Assembly: GCA_014155875.1 (NCBI GenBank)
Contig: JACEFZ010004174.1
Location: forward strand, 185,001-249,000
Length of the DNA stretch: 64,000 nt
Source: Cepaea nemoralis
Taxonomy: Eukaryota; Mollusca; Gastropoda; Stylommatophora; Helicidae
Direction: 5' to 3'
Below, in pieces: positions 32,922 to 44,200 of the stretch; positions within the stretch are counted from its first letter, which is position 1, and every line of letters begins with the position of its first letter. The notes beneath the pieces are model-generated. The model was given only the letters and a program-made list of their open reading frames with translations, did not search any database and had not been told where the DNA came from. Both the position numbers and the translations under genes were made by a program.

Positions 32922-33165
32922 CCTGGCTCCATGGCGAAGGGATTACGGACGCAGTTCAAAATCCTGCAAACCCGCGTTAGAAACACAGCTGTGGGAGATT
33001 TGGCAGCAGGCCATCTTGTGCTGGTTTTTTTATGAAATGATTTGGGTGCCGGTAGTTCAGAAAGCAATGGCAAACAACTGCACTTAAACTTGCCTAGTAA
33101 TCATCACGAACAGCCAAAAAATGCTGGGGCTGACTGCTATGTCCTGTAAAGGATATGCAGCAACT
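32922..33165 (+). repeat. SINE family A, copy
   Basis: Contains tggcgaagggattacggacg, aaacacagctgtgggagatt, gcaatggcaaacaactgcac and tcctgtaaaggatatgcag. Confidence 0.8.
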
Positions 33166-33182
33166 TTTTAACTCTATTCAGT

Positions 33183-33375
33183 AGAGGTTAACATGGCCAA
33201 AAGAACTACAGGTCCGCTCTAAACTTCCGGTGCACTAGCAAGGTAGTGGGTTTGCTCCCTAGACCAGCATTAAGATGGACTTATCGCCAGAAAGCAATGG
33301 CAAAATACTGAATGTAACATTACCTGGAAAATTAACATGGGGTTGATTGCAACATCCAGCAAAAGGACATAACAT
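33183..33375 (+). repeat. Chimeric SINE: B-like head, A-like tail
   Basis: The head gaggttaacatggcc and box-B-like gtgggtttgctccct are followed by the SINE A segment agaaagcaatggcaaaatac. Short and degenerate. Confidence 0.5.
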
Positions 33376-33429
33376 AATTCTGCTTAATCAAACTTTCATA
33401 TTTACAACCTACTTGTATTTTTTCTGACA

Positions 33430-33650
33430 TCATCATCATCAAGTGCCCTGCCAGCTGGCGTAGACATTAATGTCTTCCACAGATGTCGGTCCTTGGTGTT
33501 CTAGATCAACTCTGCTGATGATATTCCTCCATGCCACCATCTCAGTCCATCCAGTATCATTTCACTTGGTCTGCCTTTGCTTATTTTCTCCTTTATCTTT
33601 CCAGTTGTCACGATGTTCTCCAATGCTTCTCTTCTCATAAAATTACCACT
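33430..33650 (-). mobile_element. 3' fragment of an RTE-like LINE
   Basis: Same family and same 3' end (catcatcatcatcaagtgcc on plus) as 7625-8150 and 62214-62570. The coding remnant is heavily mutated. Confidence 0.75.
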
Positions 33651-33827
33651 TTCCCAATAGCTACATCTACTTAGTCCAGGCTACTGAAGTACCACGTGGC
33701 CTTAATCGATAGTGCCCGCCATACAGCAATGAAGTTGGGAGAACACAACACCAGGTTGTCAAACCAGAAGTCCCACGGAGTTGCAGTATCCATAAGGCAA
33801 AGGAATGTAATCTATTTTATGTCATGC

Positions 33828-33945
33828 CTGTGGGAGGAGGAATCCAGAAAAGTAAACCGCAACCGTTGAAGACAGAAGATGTTGGTCTAAGTGGCGAGGG
33901 ACTAGAAAGTAGTACATCTACACACTACAATGGGTGCAATGCACT
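33828..33945 (+). repeat. Dispersed repeat D, copy 1
   Basis: Shares aggaatccagaaaagtaaac, acagaagatgttggt and cactacaatgggtgc with 51838-51945 in the same order. Confidence 0.7.
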
Positions 33946-34088
33946 ATGTACATGTACAGCTAGTGTTGATCGCAGAAGATGCCATGCAGACCTCATGAAG
34001 TGTTATTGGTAATTCTAAGCTGAATATACCACATCAAGTGTTTTGTGGTGATTGTGGAGTTAGGATGACACACTATCAGAGTCCTTAC

Positions 34089-34214
34089 CTAGGCTTAGCC
34101 ATAATGACAGCACTCAGTAATTGTTACTGTTCTTTGTCTTCTACTTCAGACCCTTCCACTGTCCTAAAACTGCATTCACCACTGACCCATGCTTTCACAA
34201 AATCACTCCCACAG
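34089..34214 (-). CDS. Putative first coding exon (start codon MAKP) of the unrecognised gene
   Basis: The minus strand has an acceptor tggtacctctacag before 34214 and a strong donor CCTAG|gtaagg at 34088. All three frames hit stops in the first 95 bases, so most of the exon would be 5' UTR. An ATG at 34102-34100 in fair context opens four codons (MAKP) plus AG. A frame CGSDFVKAWVSGEC ending in TAA also exists. The coordinates cover the whole exon. Confidence 0.3.
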
Positions 34215-35165
34215 CTGTAGAGGTACCAGTTACATATCAACACCTCATAATTACACATTTTGCAGAATGGGACAGGTATATGGATGTCAGAATAAAGACA
34301 CAAAGTTTTGGGCCCTAAGTTATGTTCACTTCTATACTGTCACAAGACAATTAAAAGAGCTCTGGGCCTCAGGGACTGCCAGAACAGAAGCATATCTGTC
34401 ACTGACCAAGATTTTGAAGCAACTCTCTGTGGAGTGGTTTCTCTACAGACTGGGCTCCTACAAAGCTAAATCAACCTGAATGTCAATAGGTTGAACTTCC
34501 ATCTTCTAGCAAACCAACCACCAGACCAAACAATGACATACATTACAATAACGTATTTAATACGTACGTTATATCTCCATGTACACAAACTAAACTAAAC
34601 AAGCAGGCTGCACAACACATGCCAACATATGTGGACAAATATACTTCGTTTTACACACATGCACACAAATAATGCTCCAAAAGTTCACATACCACATACA
34701 TGATAGTACACATGATATTGAAATAATACATGACTAACAAAGGCAGGCACCAAATGTGTGTTATATAAACCCAATTGTCAAAAACACAGGATAGACAGAA
34801 TGAATGGATAGATGGGTGAATGCCACAAATACTTCATAATCAAACAGTATTAGTGACTTGAAAAGGATTCGTCTATCTCTATTCACTTCACATGGTATAG
34901 AATTCGCCAGCATGCAGCTGACAAGAAGCAGTGAAATACGCCAGGCAAAACATTCTACAACCAGTTATTTGTGACTTCTTTGTTTAAACTCACAAACGAA
35001 ACTGCCGCAAGTATGTTAAATACACAGCTATGAAGGTAATTAAATGTGTAGCGGTTCACAGTTATGAGCTAGGCAGTGCAATGTGTGTAATGAATCACTA
35101 GAAAAGATTCAACAGGTAGACCATCATTGCTTGGAGAGAATGGTGCTGTAGGAAGTGACTAAAGG
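34215..35165. other. No gene recognised
   Basis: A plus-strand frame around 34189-34479 is open but shows no known motif or splice support. The rest is AT-rich. Confidence 0.35.
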
Positions 35166-35169
35166 CTCA

Positions 35170-35655
35170 AACCTTCAAGGAGAGGGGGCAGACAGACACA
35201 TAATCAGGCTGCTATTGCTACCATTATTATTGGGACACTTCGCTGGCTGTTGAAGATAGGACGGAGCACGTATGGGAATGTCCCAAGTGCTTCTGGGCTC
35301 AGCTCAACCCGAAAAAACGAAGATCAGGAGAATTTAAATGTTCTGCCCATGGCATGCAGATGTGCCAGGAAATGAACAGGCCGATGAACTGGCTCCAGCT
35401 ACTCCTTTGAGCGCAAGCTAGATGATGACCAGAATGAGACAGTGGAAGCTCTCTGGGGTCAAGTGAAATGGGCAGGAAAATAAGCAGGCTGATTCACCGG
35501 GGAACGATGACAGGGTTGGGTCGACACACCAGCAGCAGAGAAAAATACCTTCTGCTCAATGAGACTGCCAGTGGTGCCATCAGCATGTGGTCTCTTCATT
35601 GGCTAACGAAGAAGGGGACAGAGTGTGTGAAGGAATGTCCCAAGTGATATTTTTT
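35170..35655 (+). mobile_element. Degenerate LINE II-type 3' fragments
   Basis: Two pieces in the same orientation. 35180-35310 encodes a mutated version of the LINE II C-terminus (GTLRWLLK). 35335-35655 contains HADVPGNEQADELA (an RNase H end) and a second SACGLFIG/ECPK-like terminus. Many stops. Confidence 0.65.
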
Positions 35656-35691
35656 CTTGATATCATGTGCATGATTACAACAATTAAAGTT

Positions 35692-38275
35692 AGATAAATG
35701 TGTGGTGATCCATAGCCCTCAAATGTAGATAAATGTGTGATGATCCATGGCCCTCAAATGTAGATAAATGTGTGATGATCCATGGCCCTCAAATGTAGAT
35801 AAATGTGTGATGTTACATCACCCTCAAATGTAGATAACTGTGTGTTGTTACATCACCCTCAAATGTAGATAAATGTGTGATGTTACATCACCCTCAAATG
35901 TAGATAACTGTGTGATGTTACATCACCCTCAAATGTAGATAACTGTGTGATGTTACATCACCCTCAGATGTAGATAAATGTGTGATGCTAAATCACCCTC
36001 AAATGTAGATAAATTTGTGATGTTACATCACCCTCAAATGTAGATAAATGTGTGATGCTAAATCACCCTCAAATGTAGATAAATTTGTGATGTTACATCA
36101 CCCTCAAATGTAGATAACTGTGTGATGTTACATCACCCTCAAATGTAGATAACTGTGTGATGTTACATCACCCTCAAATGTAGATAACTGTGTGATGTTA
36201 CATCACCCTCAAATGTAGATAACTGTGTGATGTTACATCACCCTCAAATGTAGATAACCGTGTGATGTTACATCACCCTCAAATGTAGATAAATCTGTGA
36301 TGACACATCAGACTCAAATGTAGATAAATGTGTGATATTACATCACCCTCAAATATAGATAAATGTGTGATGTTACATAACCATCAAATGTAGATAAATG
36401 TGTGATGATCCATGGCCCTCAAATATAGATAAATATGTGATGTTACATCACCCTCAAATGTAGATAACTGTGTGATGTTACATCATCCTCAAATGTAGAT
36501 AAATGTGTGATGTTACATCACCCTCAAATGTAGATAAATGTGTGATGCTAAATCACCCTCAAATGTAGATAAATGTGTGATGCTAAATCACCCTCAAATG
36601 TAGATAAATTTGTGATGTTACATCACCCTCAAATGTAGATAAATGTGTGATGTTACATCACCCTCAAATGTAGATAAATGTGTGATGTTACATCACCCTC
36701 AAATGTAGATAAATGTGTGATGTTACATCACCCTCAAATGTAGATAAATGTGTGATGTTACATCACCCTCAAATGTAGATAACTGTGTGATGATCCATGG
36801 CCCTCAAATGTAGATAACTGTGTGATGTTACATCACCCTCAAATGTAGATAACTGTGTGATGTTACATCACCCTCAAATGTAGATAACTGTGTGATGTTA
36901 CATCACCCTCAAATGTAGATAACTGTGTGATGTTACATCACCCTCAAATGTAGATAACCGTGTGATGTTACATCACCCTCAAATGTAGATAAATCTGTGA
37001 AGTCGCATCAGACTCAAATGTAGATAAATGTGTGATGTTACATCTCCCTCAAATGTAGATAACTGTGTGATGATCCATGGCCCTCAAATGTAGATAACTG
37101 TGATGTTACATCACCCTGAAATGTAGATAAATGAGTGATGTTACATCACCCTCAAATGTAGATAACTGTTTGATGTTACATCACCATCAAATGTAGATAA
37201 ATGTGTGATGTTACATCACCCTCAAATGTAGATAAATGTGTGATGTTACATCACCATCAAATGTAGATAAATGTGTGATGTTACATCACCCTCAAATGTA
37301 GATAAATGTGTGATGTTAAATCACCCTCAAATGTAGATAACTGTGTGATGTTACATCACCCTCAAATGTAGATAAATGTGTGATGTTACATCACCCTCAA
37401 ATGTAGATAAATGTGTGATGCTAATTCACCCTCAAATGTAGATAAATGTGTGATGTTACATCACCCTCAAATGTAGATAAATATGTGATGTTACATCACC
37501 CTCAAATGTAGATATATGTGTGATGTTACATCACCCTCAAATGTAGATAAATGTGTGATGTTACATCACCATCAAATGTAGATAAATGTGTGATGTTACA
37601 TCACCCTCAAATGTAGATAAATGTGTGATGTTACATCACCCTTAAATGTAGATAAATGTGTGATGTTACATCACCCTCAAATGTAGATAACTGTGTGATG
37701 ATCCATGGCCCTCAAATGTAGATAACTGTGTGATGTTACATCACCCTCAAATGTAGATAAATGTGTGATGTTACATCACCTTCAAATGTAGATAAATGTG
37801 TGATGTTACATCACCCTCAAATGTAGATAACTGTGTGATGATCCATGGCCCTCAAATGTAGATAACTGTGTGATGTTACATCACCCTCAAATGTAGATAA
37901 ATGTGTGATGTTACACCACCCTCAAATGTAGATAACTGTTTGATGTTACATCACCCTCACATATAGATTAAATGTGTGATGTTACATCACCCTTGAATGT
38001 AGATAAATGTGTGATGATCCATTGCCATCAAATATAGATAAATGTGTGATGTTACATCACCCTTGAATGTAGATAAATGTGTGATGATCCATGGCCCTCA
38101 AATGTAGATAAATCTGCAATGATCCATGGCCTTCAAATGTAGATAAATGTGTGATGGTCCATGGCCCTCGAATGTAGATAAATGTGTGATGCTCCATGGC
38201 CTCGAATGTAGATAAATATGTGATGATACATGGGCCTCAAGTGTAGATAACTGTGATATGATATATATAGTTATC
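35692..38275. repeat. 2.6-kb minisatellite of 35-bp units
   Basis: About 73 units containing aaatgtagataaatgtgtga then tgttacatcaccctc. A minority type has atccatggccctc instead of ttacatcaccctc. Units decay towards the right end (38100-38440). Confidence 0.97.
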
Positions 38276-38279
38276 ATAA

Positions 38280-39280
38280 GTAGATTAAGGTGTGATAAAA
38301 ATGTGATTCTCCACATGTGAAAATGTAGATAATGCCTGTGACAATATACATAATTAAAAGTAGATAAATTTGTGTGATGAACATATGTGAGTTCATTTAC
38401 AATTATCAAAATGTAGATAACTGCATACGAGATGATAAACAATCATCACAGGTATATAATTAAAAGTGGGCGTTCATATAAGACACCCAACTCTATTCTC
38501 ATGTGAGAGATGAAGAAAGCAAAGAAATGTATTGAGCACACATTGAATTCTTTACCAAACACCCCATATACATCAATGTACATTTCACATCTCACAGGAT
38601 AAAAAGTTGTATAACAACTGTTTATATGTATGCCAATTTTGTGCAAGGTTTAAAACAACTATCATCACATTCTTGCAAACACATCATCTCAAAACATACA
38701 GAGTTAAACACAGGATTAAAGCTGATGTTAAAAGTTCATCACAGAATTAAGGCATCAAAACAATTCTCAAATGTCAATCTGAAACTGTCCACCGGATTCT
38801 GGGATCTTGGTTTCTTCTTCGGGGTAATAAATTACAAGTATCGATCAGCAATCACAGAGAGAGAATGAGTATAATAAACAGATAAAGGTAATACTATGAT
38901 ATAAACTGCCCTACAGAACATGAAGATGCTTGGAATTCATATATACTAGAGCCAAGATTATGAGGTCGGGTGGCAAAAGCACATATTCTTGGCTCTACCT
39001 GCTGATAGGAATCCAAGATGTGTCAACCTCTAATGCACCGCTGACGGACACAATCAAGCTGATCCAAACTAAGTCATTACCTTGCCAACAGGAAAGCAAG
39101 ATACAATGCTGTCATTCAAAACAAAGATGCTGCCTTGTCAAGTCACAGTAGATCCAACACCCGCCATTCTAAACAAAGTCATCACCTTGCCAAAGGAGGC
39201 CAGATGGGATCATCTGAATGACTAATTCAGATGTCGTGTTGACACTCTTTCAACCTTTCCACAACCTAGTATCCTCTAAA
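38280..39280. other. No gene recognised
   Basis: Decayed minisatellite copies to about 38440, then unique-looking sequence. A minus-strand frame near 38825-38773 (EETKIPESGGQFQIDI, stop) is noted only as a weak possibility. Confidence 0.35.
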
Positions 39281-39284
39281 GTCT

Positions 39285-39760
39285 ACTCCATCCCAATTCT
39301 AGTCTGCCCTCTAACTAAACTCTATTTCATTCTAATTCCAGTCTGCCCTTTATAACCTACCTCATCGCAATTCAAGTCTACAATCTACAGTTTATATCAT
39401 CTCAAGCTTAGTGTGCTCTCTAAAGTCATCATCTCAAGCTTAGTGTGCCCTCTAAATCTAAATTCTACATCATCACAATTTGTCTGCCCTCTAAAGTTAA
39501 CATCATAACAATTCTAGTCTGTCCTCTAAAACTACTTTACCCCAATCCTAGTCCACCATCTACTTTATACCAATTCCAGTCTGCCCTCTAAACTCCACAT
39601 CATCCTTATTCTAGTCTGCCCTCTAACATCTACTTTATCACAGTTCTAGTCTGCCCTCTAAATCTACCGTATCCAAATTCTAGTTTACCCTGTAATCTCA
39701 ACATCATCCAAATTCTTGAAGACCCTCTAAAGTGTACTTCCCTTCCAATATATCATGTCC
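39285..39760. repeat. Degenerate ~20-40-bp repeat
   Basis: Repeated ttctagtctgccctctaaa with variable spacers such as catcatc and actttat. Confidence 0.8.
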
Positions 39761-39764
39761 TCTA

Positions 39765-40475
39765 ATCCTTACATTCTCACATTCCATCTCCCAAACGCTA
39801 ATCAATACTTATTCATTCATATATCTAACAATCTGAATGCCCCAGGAACTTCACAATACTATCCATTTCCCTGAGCCGTTCACAATTTGGTTACATCAAC
39901 CTGAACAAAACTGTCCTAACAAAACCAAACATCCCATGAACACTTCAGCACCAATGAAGGATGCTAGCCAATGTGTGCCTGTGTGTCCTGATTCTAGAAA
40001 CAGTCTCTTCCTCAACTGTGGAGCAGTACCCGACAAATGTTCACACTTAACATTCCTGACATGAGTTGAGTTGAGATGAGCTAAGAATCGACATCACTGC
40101 ACTCAGGACATTCCCCTACACTCTCTGTCCCCTTGTTCAACAGCCAGTGAAGAGACACTACTAATCATTCCCACTGCCATCTGATTGAAAGTTCACACCT
40201 GGCAAGAAGATGCATCTATCACTCCTTTCGAGGAGGGATCACTTCTTCTGGCCAGAGCTGCTTTGTTTGCAGGACACCATCAATGAGAAGCAGAAATGGC
40301 TGATTTCAACATCATATTGTGAAACTATATGGGTCTATTTAGCTGGTCATATATGGCCTTATAGAGCGCTTGCCTTATGCAGGGTCAGATTAGTTGGTCA
40401 AAGCTGTCCATAGGAGTTTCCCTTGTAGCACTGAGCGAGACAATAGCAGTGTTTTACTGCTTTAACTGACAATTC
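39765..40475. other. No gene; LINE II fragment at 40085-40165
   Basis: 40085-40165 is a minus-strand remnant of the LINE II 3' end (gaatcgacatcactgcactc). The rest is unrecognised. Confidence 0.45.
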
Positions 40476-40483
40476 ATAACTTG

Positions 40484-40489
40484 TTTATT
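40484..40489 (-). terminator. Candidate poly(A) signal of the NR5 gene
   Basis: TTTATT on plus is AATAAA on minus, about 465 bases after the NR5 stop codon. It is the first canonical hexamer I found downstream. Confidence 0.4.
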
Positions 40490-40950
40490 TCTGTTAGTGT
40501 TGAAAGTGCTCATTTTCTAATGACGTTGCTTGATAATTACAGCCAAAACTCTTGGTGCAGTCTTTCCTAATGATATTGTTTATACAATCTTTTCTACACA
40601 ATGCTGTGGATGCAATCTTTTCTACACAATGCTGTGGATGCAATCTTTTCTACATGATACTGTTGATGTAATCTTTCCTATATGATGCTGTTGATGTAAT
40701 CTTTCCTATATGATGCTGTTGAATGCTGAAAGAGCTGTATTTTTTTGGGGGGGCTCCCTCGCAGACCTTGAGACAGTTTTCTCTGGTTCCTAATCAAGTG
40801 TTACTAAACTGATGTTGGCTGGCAAGTTACTGTGTCACCTAATTATGCTAATCAATCTGGCAAGAACAGAGAATATCCGCATTAGGTGACTATCAGGAGA
40901 ATCATCACAGGCTAACCACCATGAACACCATCTATCAGCAACTATCATGA
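40490..40950 (-). other. Probable 3' UTR of the NR5 gene
   Basis: Between the stop codon and the candidate poly(A) signal. It contains a ~29-bp repeat (gctgttgatgtaatctttcc, 40560-40720) and a short T/G run at 40741. Confidence 0.45.
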
Positions 40951-41201
40951 TCATCCAGTTCTTTTAGCATGCAGCATTTCCGTGAGCAAAGTTTGGTCAG
41001 GAACCTCATTGCTTAAATGCTTGAAGTAGAGAAAATCTTCCAATCGAATAGAGATCAGTCTGATTTCTGGCAGTCTTAACAGCAGCTGGCTGAACCGGTC
41101 GGTCATGTCTGGGTAGACTTGGGTACAGTACTCAAACAGTGCTGCGTTGACTCTCTCCTGGCTCTGTTCTATGTAAACTCGGTTCTCTAAACAGGACACA
41201 T
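40951..41201 (-). CDS. ftz-f1: NR5 terminal exon (helices 9-12, AF-2)
   Basis: The acceptor is gtttactttccctag. 83 codons to TGA at 40951-40953. It contains [45 protein letters not shown] and the AF-2 core [10 protein letters not shown], followed by TG and the stop. Confidence 0.92.
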
Positions 41202-44200
41202 CTAGGGAAAGTAAACAATCACATTTAGCATTACATACAGACATGCACGCAGCAAGAAGTCTACAGGGATATCAATTCCCTGTTCAACAAATCATAACCC
41301 CTGTCAGGGGTAGCCACGGATGAGTGGTTTCAGTATCTACCTCAGCCTCAGAAGGTACAGGGATATCAATTCTCTGTTCAACAAATCATAACCCCTGTCA
41401 GGGGTAGCCATGGATGAGTGGTTTCAGTATCTACCTCAGCCTCAGAAGGTACACGGTTGAGTTGAGCCAAGAACATCACAACACTTGGGACATTCCCTTA
41501 TGCGCTCCATCATCATCTTCAACAGCCAACAAAGAGTCCTACTGCTTCTACAAATGCCATAACTATGATGCTTAAATTGAGGCAATCGAGATAGCAACAG
41601 AGAAATTACTAAATACCCGCCATGGTTCACAACATGTGGTGCTATTGACAGATGCAAAATCAGCACTCCAGGCACTCCTGTCTGGGAAATTGCCAGTACT
41701 AAGGACACTACTTTCTGAACTTAGCAGTCAGCATAAGGTCACCATACAGTGGATACCATCCCAGTGTGGAGTACCCAGAAACAACAGAGCTGATCAATTG
41801 GCTAAGGAAGGAGCAAAAGAAGAACAGCCTGATGTGTCCATTACATACCACCAAAAGAAAAGAATGATCAAATCAGAAAGCCACCAACACCTGCTCAAGA
41901 CGACTACCACATTATGGACAGACCAGAACAAGTCATTATTCTGCGCCTCAGAAAAGGACACAATAGATTACACAACCACACATACACAAAATTCAAGATT
42001 GGTGAATCAGCCATGTGCACATGTGGATTGGCATCGCAGACAGCAGAGTACATACTCCAAGACTGCCCAAATTACGTGTCCAGGCAAACATTCTGGCCTA
42101 GAGAGACGACAGTGGAAGATAAACTCTATGGACCGCTGAGTGAACTAAAAAAGACAGCTAAATTCATATAAGAGACAACATTACAGTTATATGGTTGTTT
42201 CGGGATTTGTGATTTTGGCTTTTCTGGATTGCCCAATCGCCGTGACTGACGTCCGTCAATCGATGTGGACCCGAACAATCAGGACTTCTCACTGGCAAGG
42301 AACACCAGGCCTCCTAAAAGCTCATCTTGAGCATAGCCTACGATGGGTAATATTCTGTTATGATAATTTGGCGTGTCCAGCGTGTGCCGCGTGGTTACAC
42401 ACCCGCTTCACACACCAGTGATCCGGGGTTTGTTTCCGGATCCGGTCAGGGATATGCACTACTGGCGCGCTCAAACGAGAGCGAAACTCAAGTATAGTGC
42501 TTCCATATTGATGTGGATAGGCCTTAAGTTCATACCAGAATACGATTAGCGTTGCCAGTAGTTTCAATACTTAAATTACAGTTATAGACATATTTCAAGC
42601 AAACGAAAGAAGAAGAAGCTACTACCAATTGCAGTATAATTATGTGGCCTTTCCTCTGAGTTCTGAGGTCAGCCAGATCCTCTGGTCACTCCACGCAGCT
42701 CCATTCTCTCTGGGCTGTATTGATCTATCTGTTCTTCTGCACTAGACACACAACCCCACAGGGTCCCAACCACATCTGCCTGATCAGACACCCATACCCC
42801 ACCATTCTGTCCGCTGCTCACTTCATACCACACCAGCATGTCCTGCAGAACAAATCCAACAGATGCTATTTTTGATTGCTGAATTGAAGCCAGCAACTCG
42901 CACAAAGCATGCCCATCTTCACCTTTCTCATTCTTTGGGAGTCTGTCACAATCACAACATGCCTGTCTTCAGCTTCCTCATCATACTTTGTGAGTCCATC
43001 ACAACCATGATCACCTGTGCATGGTTTGATCACATAAGAGGGCTGGACATTTTTCCAAGAACTGCAGTATCTAAAGATATCACACGTCCCTTGATCTCTT
43101 GGGTAGGTAGATCAGATACCTAGACTTCTTGCATGAGGACAGCAAAACAGGAGATCCAGTGTGCAAATTATAAAAATTAAACAACAATTGGAAGTTACAA
43201 AGAGTAGGCTGTAAGTCCACTACCCTGGCAAAATTATGGGAAAAAAACCTACTCATAGACAGGCCATTAGCTTGAATGAAATCTGCCTGGAGGAAGCAAA
43301 CTGAACACAAATGTATACTGAAGTTGGATACACTGAGCGTGGGGTGTGTAACCGGTGACCGTGGGGTGTGTAACCGGTGACCATGGGGTGTGTAACCGAT
43401 AACAGTGGGGTGTGTAACCGGTGACTGTGGGGTGTGTAACCGGTGACTGTGGGGTGTGTAACCAGTGACAGTGGGGTGTGTAACCGGTGACCGCGGAGTG
43501 TGTAACCGGTGGCCGTGTAACTGGTGACCATGGGGTGTGTAACCGGTGACTGTGGGGTATGTAACCAGGCTTGATGCAATCCCCTAAACAGAGGAATGAA
43601 AGGGGTTATGGATGCAGCTGGCAATCCCACAAACAGTATTCAAAACACAGCTGCGAGAGATTTTGAAGCAGACTGCCTTGCATTGGTTTCCACATAATGG
43701 TATGAGTGCCAGTGATTCAGAAAGCAATGGCAAACTTCTGAACGTAAACTTGCCAAGGAATCACAAACAGCCCCAAAAAATGCTGGAGTCAATTGCTTCG
43801 TCCTGTAAAGGATATGCAACTAACTACCTCTGTATAAAAAAAAGTCGCTTAAAATTAAAAAATAAAACTGACTACTTCTGTACATAGAAGAAGAAAGACT
43901 ATGAGACAAGGTGGAAGACATACACGAGAAATTCTCACCTGGGTTTAGCAGGATCAAAAACTTAAGGCACATGTACTCGTTATAGTCCATCTTGAGCTCT
44001 CTCCCCTTCTTGATCAGCTCAAACACTTTGGCTTTCACGTCCCCTAGACCCAGCTTGTCGAAGAGCTCATACCCAATAATATCACCACTTGGCTGACAGA
44101 AACATATACAACAATTATCAGAAATGTTTCCAACTGGCTGACAGAAACATATAAAACAAGTGTCAGGATACATTAATGTCCACACTTGGCTGACAGAAAC

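Noticed and set aside
34121..34479. Two plus-strand frames of 65-96 codons
   Set aside because: No splice sites, motifs or repeat relatives; the minus strand of the same region has a stronger donor and acceptor pair.
38773..38830. Possible minus-strand C-terminal exon (EETKIPESGGQFQIDI, stop)
   Set aside because: No good pyrimidine tract at the expected place and no partner exon; too short to support.
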